Shown here in pieces: positions 1 to 5,013 of a stretch of DNA of 9,469 bases. Below the pieces are notes generated by a model. That model was not told where the DNA came from. It did no database searches and saw only the letters and a program-made list of their open reading frames with translations. This DNA is from Candidatus Woesearchaeota archaeon (GTDB lineage Archaea; Nanobdellota; Nanobdellia; Woesearchaeales; UBA525). The DNA is taken from positions 1-9,469 of the forward strand of contig JAAOYD010000067.1 in NCBI GenBank assembly GCA_018221165.1, read 5' to 3'. A program made the translations under genes and the position numbers. Numbering within the stretch: position 1 is the stretch's first letter; the number at the start of each line of letters is the position of its first letter.

Positions 1-368
1 CTTGTTACAAGTTCTGGGTCAAGAGCAGCACCATAGAGTTTCAATGTCCATGAGAGATAGAGTGCGCTCTCGTGAGCGTCGACAGCAAGGGTTTGCGCTG
101 CGAGTTCGTCAGCGAGTATCTGGCTTGCCATGCCTGCTGTGTCAGGTTGGCTCGCGTAGAAGAGTACAGCGGAATAAGCTTCGGGTGTTGCAAGGTCGTC
201 TTGGAACAACGTGGCCATGCCGAGATAGTGGCGTCGGGCGTCTTGTGCTGCGTCGAGATAACGCGCGCCGTGATTGACGTCGCAGACGTTTGTAATGTAG
301 CAGTCTGCAAGCACGCTGGGTAGTAATAGTGTGAGAAGCACTAACGCGACGAGCCACCCCTTCTGCAT
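1..368 (-). CDS. Secreted protein of unknown function, partial (C-terminus beyond window start)
   Basis: The minus-strand frame from ATG at 368-366 stays open to the window edge, giving about 122 residues. The protein begins with one lysine, a hydrophobic core (residues about 5-18, rich in Leu and Val) and a PSVLA|D signal-peptidase-like cleavage site near residue 21, so it is probably exported. The mature part starts DCYITNVC, with two nearby cysteines, and continues as Ala-rich helical sequence with regularly spaced Ala, Tyr and Leu. This resembles helical-repeat (TPR-like) proteins, but I recognise no family. A TATA-like box lies at about 392-400, some 27 nt before the ATG, so the transcript is probably leaderless. 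The gene follows the small modifier gene on the same strand with a 34-nt gap. The frame has no stop over 368 nt, while the competing ORFs here are short and Arg-rich. Confidence 0.72.
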   Translation of the reverse strand, partial: MQKGWLVALVLLTLLLPSVLADCYITNVCDVNHGARYLDAAQDARRHYLGMATLFQDDLATPEAYSAVLFYASQPDTAGMASQILADELAAQTLAVDAHESALYLSWTLKLYGAALDPELVT

Positions 369-390
369 AGGATGATGCTCGTGGGTTTGG

Positions 391-400
391 GGTTTATATA
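391..400 (-). promoter_or_regulatory. TATA-like box for the secreted protein gene
   Basis: Read on the minus strand, the sequence is TATATAAACC, centred about 28 nt upstream of the ATG at 368. That distance is typical for archaeal leaderless transcription. It sits immediately after the stop codon of the upstream small modifier gene, so the downstream gene can be transcribed independently. Confidence 0.5.
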
Positions 401-402
401 TC

Positions 403-600
403 TTATCCCCCGCTGACCACGCTGAGGAGTTTCAGTTCGTCCTTGCCTTCACAGCGTTCGTCTTCACTCACGACTTCGCCGTTCTTCACGACGACGATGG
501 TTTCCTTGTTCACGTTGAGCTCGGAGAGTAAATTCTTGATCTTTCCAGAGAATTCCTTCTCGATTGTTTCCTTTTCCCGTTCCAGGTAGACACTGACCAT
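403..600 (-). CDS. MoaD/ThiS-like small archaeal modifier protein (SAMP/Urm1-type)
   Basis: This is a 65-residue beta-grasp-type protein ending in VVSGG. The C-terminal Gly-Gly is the hallmark of ThiS, MoaD and archaeal SAMP proteins. An E1-like enzyme adenylates it, after which it is thiocarboxylated or conjugated to lysines. The order fits the fold: a first strand (MVSVYLER), a Lys/Glu-rich helix (about residues 9-30), a strand with VVVKNGEVV (about 36-44), an acidic loop, and a final LKLLSVVSGG strand. The NGEVV segment is typical of ThiS-like proteins. Whether it acts in sulfur transfer (tRNA thiolation, molybdopterin, thiamine) or in protein conjugation cannot be told from the sequence, and no E1 or partner gene lies in the window. 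A TATA-like box at 621-630 suggests a leaderless mRNA. The small size is normal for the family. Confidence 0.85.
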   Translation of the reverse strand: MVSVYLEREKETIEKEFSGKIKNLLSELNVNKETIVVVKNGEVVSEDERCEGKDELKLLSVVSGG

Positions 601-620
601 GATAAGTGGGTTACTGAAGG

Positions 621-630
621 ATTAATAACT
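621..630 (-). promoter_or_regulatory. TATA-like box for the small modifier gene
   Basis: Minus-strand AGTTATTAAT is centred about 25 nt upstream of the ATG at 600. A second AT-rich element at 644-655 lies further upstream and better fits the divergent plus-strand gene. Confidence 0.35.
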
Positions 631-643
631 CTTACGGGACGAG

Positions 644-655
644 ATATATTTATTA
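644..655 (+). promoter_or_regulatory. TATA-like box for the TAG-interrupted ORF
   Basis: ATATATTTATTA is centred about 30 nt before the ATG at 680, placing the expected transcription start a few nucleotides before the start codon. It lies in the divergent spacer shared with the minus-strand modifier gene. Confidence 0.4.
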
Positions 656-679
656 AGACGCTCAGATAATTGCTTTTTC

Positions 680-985
680 ATGGGTGTTGATGGAATCAAT
701 GATGTGGTTATGACTGGTGTTGTCCTTGGTGGTTTGGGCGCAGCAGTTGTCGCTACTGCTTTTCTTGAAGCAGGTATTGAGAAGTAGGAGGCAAATAGAC
801 TCTTTCGGGAATTGCCTGAGACAGTTAAACAGCAAGTTAGTCCCCCTGGTGTACGTGCTTATGTCGTGGCTGTTGCTCGTAACTTTGCAGAGAAATTCAC
901 CAATCGATATCTTGGGGAGCAGATGCATGCTCCTTACCAAAAACTCCACCATGAAGCGCCCTACACTGCAGTTCAACCAGTGTAG
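680..985 (+). pseudogene. Small membrane protein ORF interrupted by an in-frame TAG (785-787)
   Basis: ATG 680 opens a 35-codon frame with one strongly hydrophobic Gly/Ala/Val-rich segment (about residues 9-30), a likely transmembrane helix, ending in EK and then TAG at 785-787. The same frame continues for 65 codons to a second TAG at 983-985. The continuation looks like real protein: an amphipathic stretch around RLFREL and ETVKQQV, a segment with VRAYVVAVARNF, and a Tyr/His/Pro-rich tail. No frameshift is needed, and one base change (for example TAG from CAG, AAG or GAG) would restore a 101-residue protein. The overlapping plus frame (717-1094) and minus frame (662-976) have less protein-like composition. 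Options are a recent nonsense mutation, a sequencing error, a genuine 35-residue membrane peptide, or amber readthrough. I recognise no family. Confidence 0.5.
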
Positions 986-1050
986 TACTCATTATTCTGC
1001 ACTGTATCTGGTCATCAACCCCTATTCAAATACATTATTTGGTCGGCAGG

Positions 1051-1059
1051 CTTATAAAC
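1051..1059 (+). promoter_or_regulatory. TATA-like box in the gene-free stretch 986-1240
   Basis: CTTATAAAC is a good archaeal TATA match. It predicts a transcript start near 1080, exactly at the ATG of a 23-codon ORF and just before a series of hairpins. It is the only convincing promoter upstream of the cysteine-rich protein gene at 1241. Confidence 0.45.
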
Positions 1060-1080
1060 AATCGTGGAGTAAGTGCCTGC

Positions 1081-1152
1081 ATGGCAAAGCATAACGTATA
1101 TCGAAATATTCCGATGTTTGACGTTACGCTTTGCGTTAAGCGTGCGTGCTAA
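1081..1152 (+). CDS. Possible leaderless 23-residue leader ORF
   Basis: ATG at 1081 lies 26 nt from the centre of the TATA-like box at 1051-1059, the spacing used by other leaderless starts in this window. The ORF runs 23 codons to TAA at 1150-1152 and encodes a basic peptide with two cysteines (LCVKRAC at its end). It could be a leader peptide for the cysteine-rich gene at 1241, which has its own Shine-Dalgarno-like site. However, the same bases also form hairpins, so the ATG may simply lie at the start of a non-coding RNA or structured 5' leader. Very short ORFs are common by chance. Confidence 0.2.
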   Translation: MAKHNVYRNIPMFDVTLCVKRAC

Positions 1153-1215
1153 TCCCTTCGCAAAAGCGGATGGTGACGGCACGCAGAACTTCTGTTAGTC
1201 GTTATCGTTCGGGGA
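1085..1215 (+). ncRNA. Structured RNA or structured 5' leader (candidate)
   Basis: Downstream of the TATA-like box, several hairpins are packed without gaps. TAACGT 1092-1097 pairs with ACGTTA 1121-1126, with ATCG/CGAT nested inside. ACGCTT 1126-1131 pairs with AAGCGT 1138-1143 across a 6-nt loop. GCGTGC 1144-1149 pairs with GCACGC 1179-1184, enclosing a TTCGC/GCGGA hairpin with an AAAA loop. I cannot match it to tRNA, 5S rRNA, SRP RNA or RNase P RNA. The third hairpin followed by AGA loosely recalls H/ACA guide RNAs, but the ACA box is not present. It is either an independent RNA or the roughly 160-nt 5' leader of the gene at 1241. Confidence 0.3.
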
Positions 1216-1228
1216 AGTACGCCGCAAC

Positions 1229-1234
1229 GAGGTG
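1229..1234 (+). promoter_or_regulatory. Shine-Dalgarno-like site deciding the start of the cysteine-rich gene
   Basis: GAGGTG lies six nucleotides before ATG 1241 and matches the complement of the usual archaeal 16S 3' end. It supports ATG 1241 over the in-frame GTG at 1232, and it implies that this gene has a 5' leader. Confidence 0.55.
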
Positions 1235-1240
1235 GAACCA

Positions 1241-1585
1241 ATGCCAGCCTGTATCGTATGTGAAGACACCATTACCCAGCCATTATGCGCTGTGTGCATG
1301 GAACAATCGATAGCGGCGTGGCTGCAGGAGAAATTGCCTCCTGAAGAGGCACTTGCGCAGCTGCGTGATGAGACTGTAGCCATCCATGATGAGCGCGGTC
1401 TCACGACGTGTATCCGTTGCAATCAGCATATGGCGGTTTGCAGCTATTGCTATCTTGATCACATCAAGCGGTGGCTGACGCAGGCGTTTCCAGAGTTCGT
1501 TCCTGAGTTCACAATGTTCTTCGGGTTCGATATGCATGTGGAACCAGAGCTGCCAATGCGTGGGCTTATTGCAGGGGTTGTCTAG
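1241..1585 (+). CDS. Small protein with two tandem four-cysteine (zinc-binding-like) units
   Basis: This is a 114-residue protein of no family I recognise. It holds two similar units. Unit 1 has C4-x2-C7-x8-C16-x2-C19 followed by an Ile five residues on and Trp-Leu eight residues on. Unit 2 has C57-x2-C60-x6-C67-x2-C70 with the Ile and Trp-Leu at exactly the same offsets, so the protein looks like an internal duplication. Eight cysteines in CxxC pairs suggest two structural zinc sites. The units are joined by an acidic helix with PPEEALAQLRDE. The C-terminal third (about 79-114) is hydrophobic and acidic, with several Phe and Met. I chose ATG 1241 because GAGGTG at 1229-1234 is well placed as a Shine-Dalgarno site; the GTG at 1232 lies within that site. 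The gene ends in TAG. Confidence 0.75.
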   Translation: MPACIVCEDTITQPLCAVCMEQSIAAWLQEKLPPEEALAQLRDETVAIHDERGLTTCIRCNQHMAVCSYCYLDHIKRWLTQAFPEFVPEFTMFFGFDMHVEPELPMRGLIAGVV

Positions 1586-1645
1586 ATGGCACCCTTTAAT
1601 TCTTTTCTTTATAGAAAATATTACTTGGTTTTACGTTCGGAGAAA

Positions 1646-1663
1646 TTCCATAGGAAATGAAGG
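1646..1663 (+). repeat. Direct repeat copy 1 (18 nt)
   Basis: TTCCATAGGAAATGAAGG matches copy 2 at 1730-1747 in 16 of 18 positions. The copies start 84 nt apart, upstream of the tbp gene. They could be binding sites for a regulator or a chance or decayed duplication. Confidence 0.5.
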
Positions 1664-1694
1664 GGGGTTATACTAAATTATATTCTTCAAGAAC

Positions 1695-1776
1695 GGTGAC
1701 GGCAGCCTTTGTACCTTCTGAATGCGCACTTCTATAGGAAACGAAGGTCCGTCGCTGATTCTTAAACGGGTTTTTT
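1695..1776 (+). ncRNA. Candidate small RNA with oligo-T end
   Basis: GACGG 1698-1702 pairs with CCGTC 1749-1753, and ACCTTC 1713-1718 pairs with GAAGGT 1743-1748. Together these give an 11-bp composite stem with a 10-nt bulge on one side. An AT-rich TATA-like element lies about 20-30 nt upstream (1668-1683). A T6 run at 1771-1776 and T5 at 1783-1787 follow, which can terminate archaeal transcription. No known RNA family is recognised. The region could instead be a remote part of the tbp control region. Confidence 0.25.
1730..1747 (+). repeat. Direct repeat copy 2 (18 nt)
   Basis: TTCTATAGGAAACGAAGG differs from copy 1 at two positions. Its last five bases (1743-1747) also form the 3' arm of the candidate hairpin, so this copy may be constrained by RNA pairing. 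Confidence 0.5.
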
Positions 1777-1804
1777 AAACGATTTTTGTCTACTTAAATA
1801 AAAG

Positions 1805-1816
1805 CATTTATAAATG
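1805..1816 (+). promoter_or_regulatory. Upstream palindromic TATA-like box of tbp
   Basis: CATTTATAAATG is a perfect 12-nt palindrome with a TATA core. It predicts a transcription start near 1836, which falls inside the second TATA-like box. Confidence 0.4.
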
Positions 1817-1831
1817 ATGCCCTGTTTCTGG

Positions 1832-1840
1832 CTTATAAAG
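1832..1840 (+). promoter_or_regulatory. Proximal TATA-like box of tbp
   Basis: CTTATAAAG is centred about 37 nt before the tbp ATG and predicts a start near 1862, just before the purine-rich ribosome-binding stretch. It is the better-placed of the two boxes. Confidence 0.5.
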
Positions 1841-1872
1841 GGTGCAACCTATTTTTGTTGGGGGGATTGCGC

Positions 1873-2457
1873 ATGACAAAGAAAGTAACTAAGACAGTTA
1901 AGGAATCTACAACGAAGCCGGGTGAAGTAACCATCCGTGTCGTCAACATTGTTGTCAGCACCGCTCTTGAGCACGATATTCCGCTTGAGAAGATGGCAGC
2001 TGTTCTGAGCAATACTGAATATAACCCTGAACAGTTCCCAGGATTGGTTATCAGAATCAAGGAACCGAAGACAAGCGCTCTCGTGTTCAGCAGCGGCAAG
2101 GTCGTCTGCACCGGTGCCAAATCACTCGACAAGGTTGAGGAGAGCATCAGGCAGATTATCGAATCGCTCAAGAAGATTAACGTGAACATCACCATTAAGC
2201 CAAAGATTACGGTGCAGAACATCGTCGGTTCAGGCTCCATTGGGATGGATCTCAACCTGAACAAGCTCGCTATGAAGCTGGATAACACAGAATATGAGCC
2301 GGAACAGTTCCCTGGCTTGGTGTACAAGCTCATGGAAGCCAAAGCGACCTTCTTGCTGTTCAGCAATGGAAAGATTGTCTGCACAGGCACGAAATCAGAG
2401 CAGCAGATGCTCGACGCAGTGGACAAGCTCGTTGAAGTCCTGGCCACAGTCAAGTAA
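1873..2457 (+). CDS. tbp: TATA-box-binding protein (TBP), general transcription factor
   Basis: TBP binds the TATA box and, with TFB, recruits RNA polymerase. The protein is 194 residues, close to the usual archaeal 180-190. It has the expected two direct repeats. Repeat 1 (about 18-98) holds TEYNPEQFPGLV (48-59) and FSSGKVVCTGAKS (72-84). Repeat 2 (about 108-192) holds TEYEPEQFPGLV (139-150) and FSNGKIVCTGTKS (163-175). The DNA-intercalating Phe positions are filled in both repeats (F55/F72 and F146/F163). A basic, Thr-rich N-terminal extension of about 17 residues precedes the core, and the acidic C-terminal tail of some archaeal TBPs is absent. ATG 1873 is chosen because six Gs plus A (1860-1866) just upstream can serve as a ribosome-binding site and because TTG 1855 would add a low-complexity extension. 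Two TATA-like boxes precede it. Confidence 0.97.
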   Translation: MTKKVTKTVKESTTKPGEVTIRVVNIVVSTALEHDIPLEKMAAVLSNTEYNPEQFPGLVIRIKEPKTSALVFSSGKVVCTGAKSLDKVEESIRQIIESLKKINVNITIKPKITVQNIVGSGSIGMDLNLNKLAMKLDNTEYEPEQFPGLVYKLMEAKATFLLFSNGKIVCTGTKSEQQMLDAVDKLVEVLATVK

Positions 2458-2459
2458 AC

Positions 2460-2467
2460 TATTTAAC
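2460..2467 (+). promoter_or_regulatory. TATA-like box for the acidic hypothetical gene
   Basis: TATTTAAC is centred about 27 nt before ATG 2491 and lies directly behind the tbp stop codon. A pyrimidine-rich tract (about 2467-2490) follows, which might also help end tbp transcripts. Confidence 0.4.
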
Positions 2468-2490
2468 TTCTTTCAGATTTCTCTTCTTTC

Positions 2491-2856
2491 ATGATGCCTC
2501 AAGATTTCATCTATACAGCAGAATCGGAAGAGGCAGTCATAGATTTCTTTCGGAGAAGAGAAAGAGGCGACGCAGTCCCCCTCTTCGGTGGAGTGGTTCC
2601 ATATCACCGGCTCTGGGACGTAGAACTTCTCGTTCCTGAGATTACCAGTCTCCGAGTTCTCCACTACGGAGGTATGGGTTTCGACCAGACCTACCATGTC
2701 ATCGACCGAGACACGATTGGCGGAACGGGTATGGTCATCACAAACATGAACAGCCCTGAAGGGCAACACCCTGTTCGTAAGATTCTGGAGGAAGAAGGCG
2801 TCACTTGGGAAGTTGGCATGCTCAACCCAGAAGTGTTGCATGCTCGGGACGTCTAA
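2491..2856 (+). CDS. Hypothetical acidic protein, 121 aa
   Basis: I do not recognise this protein. It is soluble and acidic, with no signal peptide, membrane segment or cysteine. It opens with a helix-like stretch (about 10-26, with FFRRRERG), has a hydrophobic middle (LFGGVVPYHRLWDVELLVPE), a Gly/His/Asp-containing loop (HYGGMGFDQTYHVIDRD, about 58-74), a Gly-rich turn with IGGTG, and a C-terminal helix with KILEEEGVTW. ATG 2491 is followed directly by a second ATG at 2494 that could also be used. The TATA-like box points to 2491 as the leaderless start. An antisense ORF of 132 codons covers the same DNA, but this strand is favoured by the promoter, the codon pattern, and the same orientation as tbp and mcm. 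Confidence 0.7.
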   Translation: MMPQDFIYTAESEEAVIDFFRRRERGDAVPLFGGVVPYHRLWDVELLVPEITSLRVLHYGGMGFDQTYHVIDRDTIGGTGMVITNMNSPEGQHPVRKILEEEGVTWEVGMLNPEVLHARDV

Positions 2857-2910
2857 TCGTCGGAGCTCCATCGGAAACCGTGGGGGTCTACCGGCTATGG
2901 CACAACAGTC

Positions 2911-2919
2911 AATATAAAC
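2911..2919 (+). promoter_or_regulatory. TATA-like box for the mcm gene
   Basis: AATATAAAC is centred 27 nt upstream of ATG 2942, and no Shine-Dalgarno site lies before that ATG. Together these suggest a leaderless mcm transcript. Confidence 0.55.
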
Positions 2920-2941
2920 AAATCTTGATTCCTCACACGTA

Positions 2942-4966
2942 ATGGAGCTCAGCCAGCAGATTCAGGGATTCCAGGACTTCTTCCAAGATGAATACTACGA
3001 TGAGCTCCTCGAACGAGCCCGTCAAGGCTTGCATTTCTTGATTATCTCCTTTCCAAAACTCGCCCGCTTCAACCCTGACTTAGCAAACATCCTGCTCGAA
3101 CAGCCCGAAGATGTGCTCAAAGCAGCAGAAATGAGCTTGAAGAGCTTCGACCTGCCGCTCGAGGATCCTGAATTCTATATCCGCTTCAAGGACCTGCCTG
3201 GTTCGCAAGAGAAGGATATCCGTGATATCCGCGCAAAGCACCTCGGCAAGTTCTTGCAGATGGAAGGTATCGTCCGTCAGAAATCAGATGTCCGTCCGCA
3301 AGTCACCAGCGCGCGTTTCGAATGCCCCAGCTGTGGCAACATCATTCCAGTCCTCCAGTTGGACCAGAAGTTCAAAGAGCCTACCCGGTGTGGCTGCGGC
3401 CGAAAGGGTAAATTCCATCTCATGAGCAAGAATCTTGTGGACGCGCAGAAAATCGTCCTTGAAGAATCTCCTGAAGATCTTGAAGGTGGAGAGCAACCGA
3501 AGCGCCTCAATGTCTTCCTGAAGAACGACCTCGTCTCTCCCATGACGGAAAAACTCACCAATCCTGGTGCGCGTGTCCGCGTCACCGGACTCATGAAGGA
3601 AGTGCCCATCATCCTCAACCAAGGCGGCCAGTCAGTGCGGTTCGACTTGATGCTCGACGCGAACTTCATCGAGCCAGTGGAAGAGGATTACACCCAGATT
3701 AATATCAATCCGGAAGAGGAAAAGAAGATTATTGAGCTCAGCAAGGACCCTGCGGTGTTCGCCAAGCTCACTGCCAGCCTCGCCCCGAGCATCTATGGTA
3801 TGGAAAAAATCAAGGAAGCGCTCTTGCTCCAACTCCTCGGCGGCGTCACCAAGATGCGCGGTAAAGGTGGTGTCAGAACCCGTGGCGACATCCACGTGCT
3901 CCTCATCGGCGATCCGGGTGCGGGAAAAAGTCAATTATTGAAACGTATCGATTTCATCGCGCCGAAATCACGGTTTGTCTCAGGAAAGGGCGCGTCCGGC
4001 GCTGGCCTCACTGCAAGTGTGGTGAAGGATGAGTTCCTTCGCGGCTGGGCGCTTGAAGCCGGTGCGTTGGTCCTCGCGAACCGCGGCATCTGTTGTATCG
4101 ACGAGCTGGACAAGATGACGCCAGAAGACCGCAGCGCCATGCACGAGGCTTTGGAACAGCAGACCGTCACAATCAGCAAGGCGAACATCCAAGCCACCTT
4201 ACGTTCCGAAACGACAGTCCTCGCCGCGGCGAACCCGAAGTTCGGGCGTTTTGACCCCTACGAGCTGCTCGCGAAGCAGATCGACCTGCCGAGCACACTC
4301 ATTAACCGCTTCGACCTCATCTTCCCAGTCCGCGATCTGCCAGACAGGGAGAAGGATGAGCAGCTCGCGAGCTTCATTCTCAAGCTGCACCAGCGTGGCG
4401 CTCCGGTGGAAGGAGAAATCGACCCGAAGTTCTTCAGGAAATATCTCAGCTATGCGAAGCAGCGCATTCATCCTCGTATCACTGAAGAGGCCCTTGAAGC
4501 AATCAAGGAGTATTACATCAAGATGCGTGGCTCTGGTGGAGGGAATGAGGAGACTATCAAAGCCATCCCTATCAGCGCGCGCCAGTTGGAAGCTTTGGTG
4601 CGTCTTGCGGAAGCGAGTGCCCGCGTTCGCCTCAGCAATGAAGCGACGAAGAAGGACGCGAAGGTTGCCATTGACCTGGTACATCATTGCTTGAGCGCCA
4701 TCGGTCTTGACCCTGAAACTGGTAAGTTCGACATCGACCGCATCGCCACAGGCGTTACTGCGACACAACGCAGCAAGATTGGTACCATCAAGGAAATCCT
4801 GGCTGAGTTGGAAGAAGCGGTGGGTAAAGTTATTCCTATTGAAGATGTGGTGCGTGAGGCGGAGATTAAGGGGTTGTCTGCTGATGAGACTGAAGAAACC
4901 CTTGAAGGGTTGAAGCGAAAAGGTGATGTGTACAATCCGAAGCATGGCTTCGTCTCGAGGATGTAA
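2942..4966 (+). CDS. mcm: Replicative DNA helicase MCM
   Basis: This is the archaeal replicative helicase, a 3'-5' AAA+ ring motor that unwinds DNA ahead of the fork. At 674 residues it has the normal length. The N-terminal domain (about 1-260) carries an OB-fold with a zinc site (C128, C131, C150, C152). The AAA+ core shows Walker A GDPGAGKS (323-330), Walker B with IDELDK (386-391, D387 and E388), sensor-1 N431 in AAANPKFGRFD, and the arginine finger R456 in LINRFDL. A helical lid follows, then a C-terminal winged-helix domain (about 605-674). All key residues are present and there is no intein, although MCM Walker A is a common intein site. The leaderless-type TATA box fixes the start. The RPA-like gene follows after 47 nt and is probably co-transcribed, joining two fork functions. 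Confidence 0.98.
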   Translation: MELSQQIQGFQDFFQDEYYDELLERARQGLHFLIISFPKLARFNPDLANILLEQPEDVLKAAEMSLKSFDLPLEDPEFYIRFKDLPGSQEKDIRDIRAKHLGKFLQMEGIVRQKSDVRPQVTSARFECPSCGNIIPVLQLDQKFKEPTRCGCGRKGKFHLMSKNLVDAQKIVLEESPEDLEGGEQPKRLNVFLKNDLVSPMTEKLTNPGARVRVTGLMKEVPIILNQGGQSVRFDLMLDANFIEPVEEDYTQININPEEEKKIIELSKDPAVFAKLTASLAPSIYGMEKIKEALLLQLLGGVTKMRGKGGVRTRGDIHVLLIGDPGAGKSQLLKRIDFIAPKSRFVSGKGASGAGLTASVVKDEFLRGWALEAGALVLANRGICCIDELDKMTPEDRSAMHEALEQQTVTISKANIQATLRSETTVLAAANPKFGRFDPYELLAKQIDLPSTLINRFDLIFPVRDLPDREKDEQLASFILKLHQRGAPVEGEIDPKFFRKYLSYAKQRIHPRITEEALEAIKEYYIKMRGSGGGNEETIKAIPISARQLEALVRLAEASARVRLSNEATKKDAKVAIDLVHHCLSAIGLDPETGKFDIDRIATGVTATQRSKIGTIKEILAELEEAVGKVIPIEDVVREAEIKGLSADETEETLEGLKRKGDVYNPKHGFVSRM

Positions 4967-4970
4967 CTAT

Positions 4971-4995
4971 GGTTTCTCGGAGAGAAACCCGAGAA
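4971..4995 (+). promoter_or_regulatory. Two mutually exclusive hairpins between mcm and the RPA-like gene
   Basis: GGTTTCTC 4971-4978 pairs perfectly with GAGAAACC 4982-4989 (8 bp, 3-nt loop). TTCTCGG 4974-4980 pairs perfectly with CCGAGAA 4989-4995 (7 bp, 8-nt loop). Both cannot form together because they share the 5' arm. The element starts four nucleotides after the mcm stop and ends 18 nt before the next ATG, so it could act as a processing site, attenuator or translation control element. There is no T-run after it, so it is not a classical terminator. Confidence 0.4.
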
Positions 4996-5013
4996 CGAAC
5001 AACGTGAGTGAAC

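Larger units (their letters stand above)
1586..1804 (+). other. Gene-free stretch before tbp
   Basis: No credible coding sequence is visible on either strand. The stretch contains an 18-nt imperfect direct repeat, an AT-rich TATA-like segment at about 1668-1683, a foldable segment at 1698-1753, and T-runs at 1771-1776 and 1783-1787. If the TAG at 1583 were read through, the upstream gene would gain only 24 residues before TGA at 1658, without obvious protein character. Confidence 0.5.

Noticed and set aside
680..985. Pyrrolysine-containing protein
   Set aside because: No pyl gene is visible, the protein is not a methylamine methyltransferase, and TAG also acts as an apparent normal stop at 983 and 1583. 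It is kept only as one of several options.
717..1094. 125-codon plus-strand ORF overlapping the TAG-interrupted gene
   Set aside because: The 680 frame has a better-placed promoter and more protein-like composition, while this frame looks like an out-of-frame shadow.
1144..1187. H/ACA guide RNA
   Set aside because: The hairpin is followed by AGA rather than ACA and no clear pseudouridylation pocket or k-turn could be drawn by eye.
1833..2453. 206-codon minus-strand ORF opposite tbp
   Set aside because: It mirrors the TBP repeats and is Ser/Leu/Thr-rich in the way expected of an antisense shadow.
2473..2871. 132-codon minus-strand ORF opposite the acidic hypothetical gene
   Set aside because: The plus strand has a TATA-like box at leaderless distance and a better coding pattern. 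A small chance remains that the strand choice is wrong.
3908..3931. Intein at the MCM Walker A site
   Set aside because: The P-loop is continuous and the protein has the usual intein-free length.
4199..4945. 248-codon minus-strand ORF inside mcm
   Set aside because: It is antisense to the AAA+ core and winged-helix region of a fully conserved MCM and shows no recognisable protein features.
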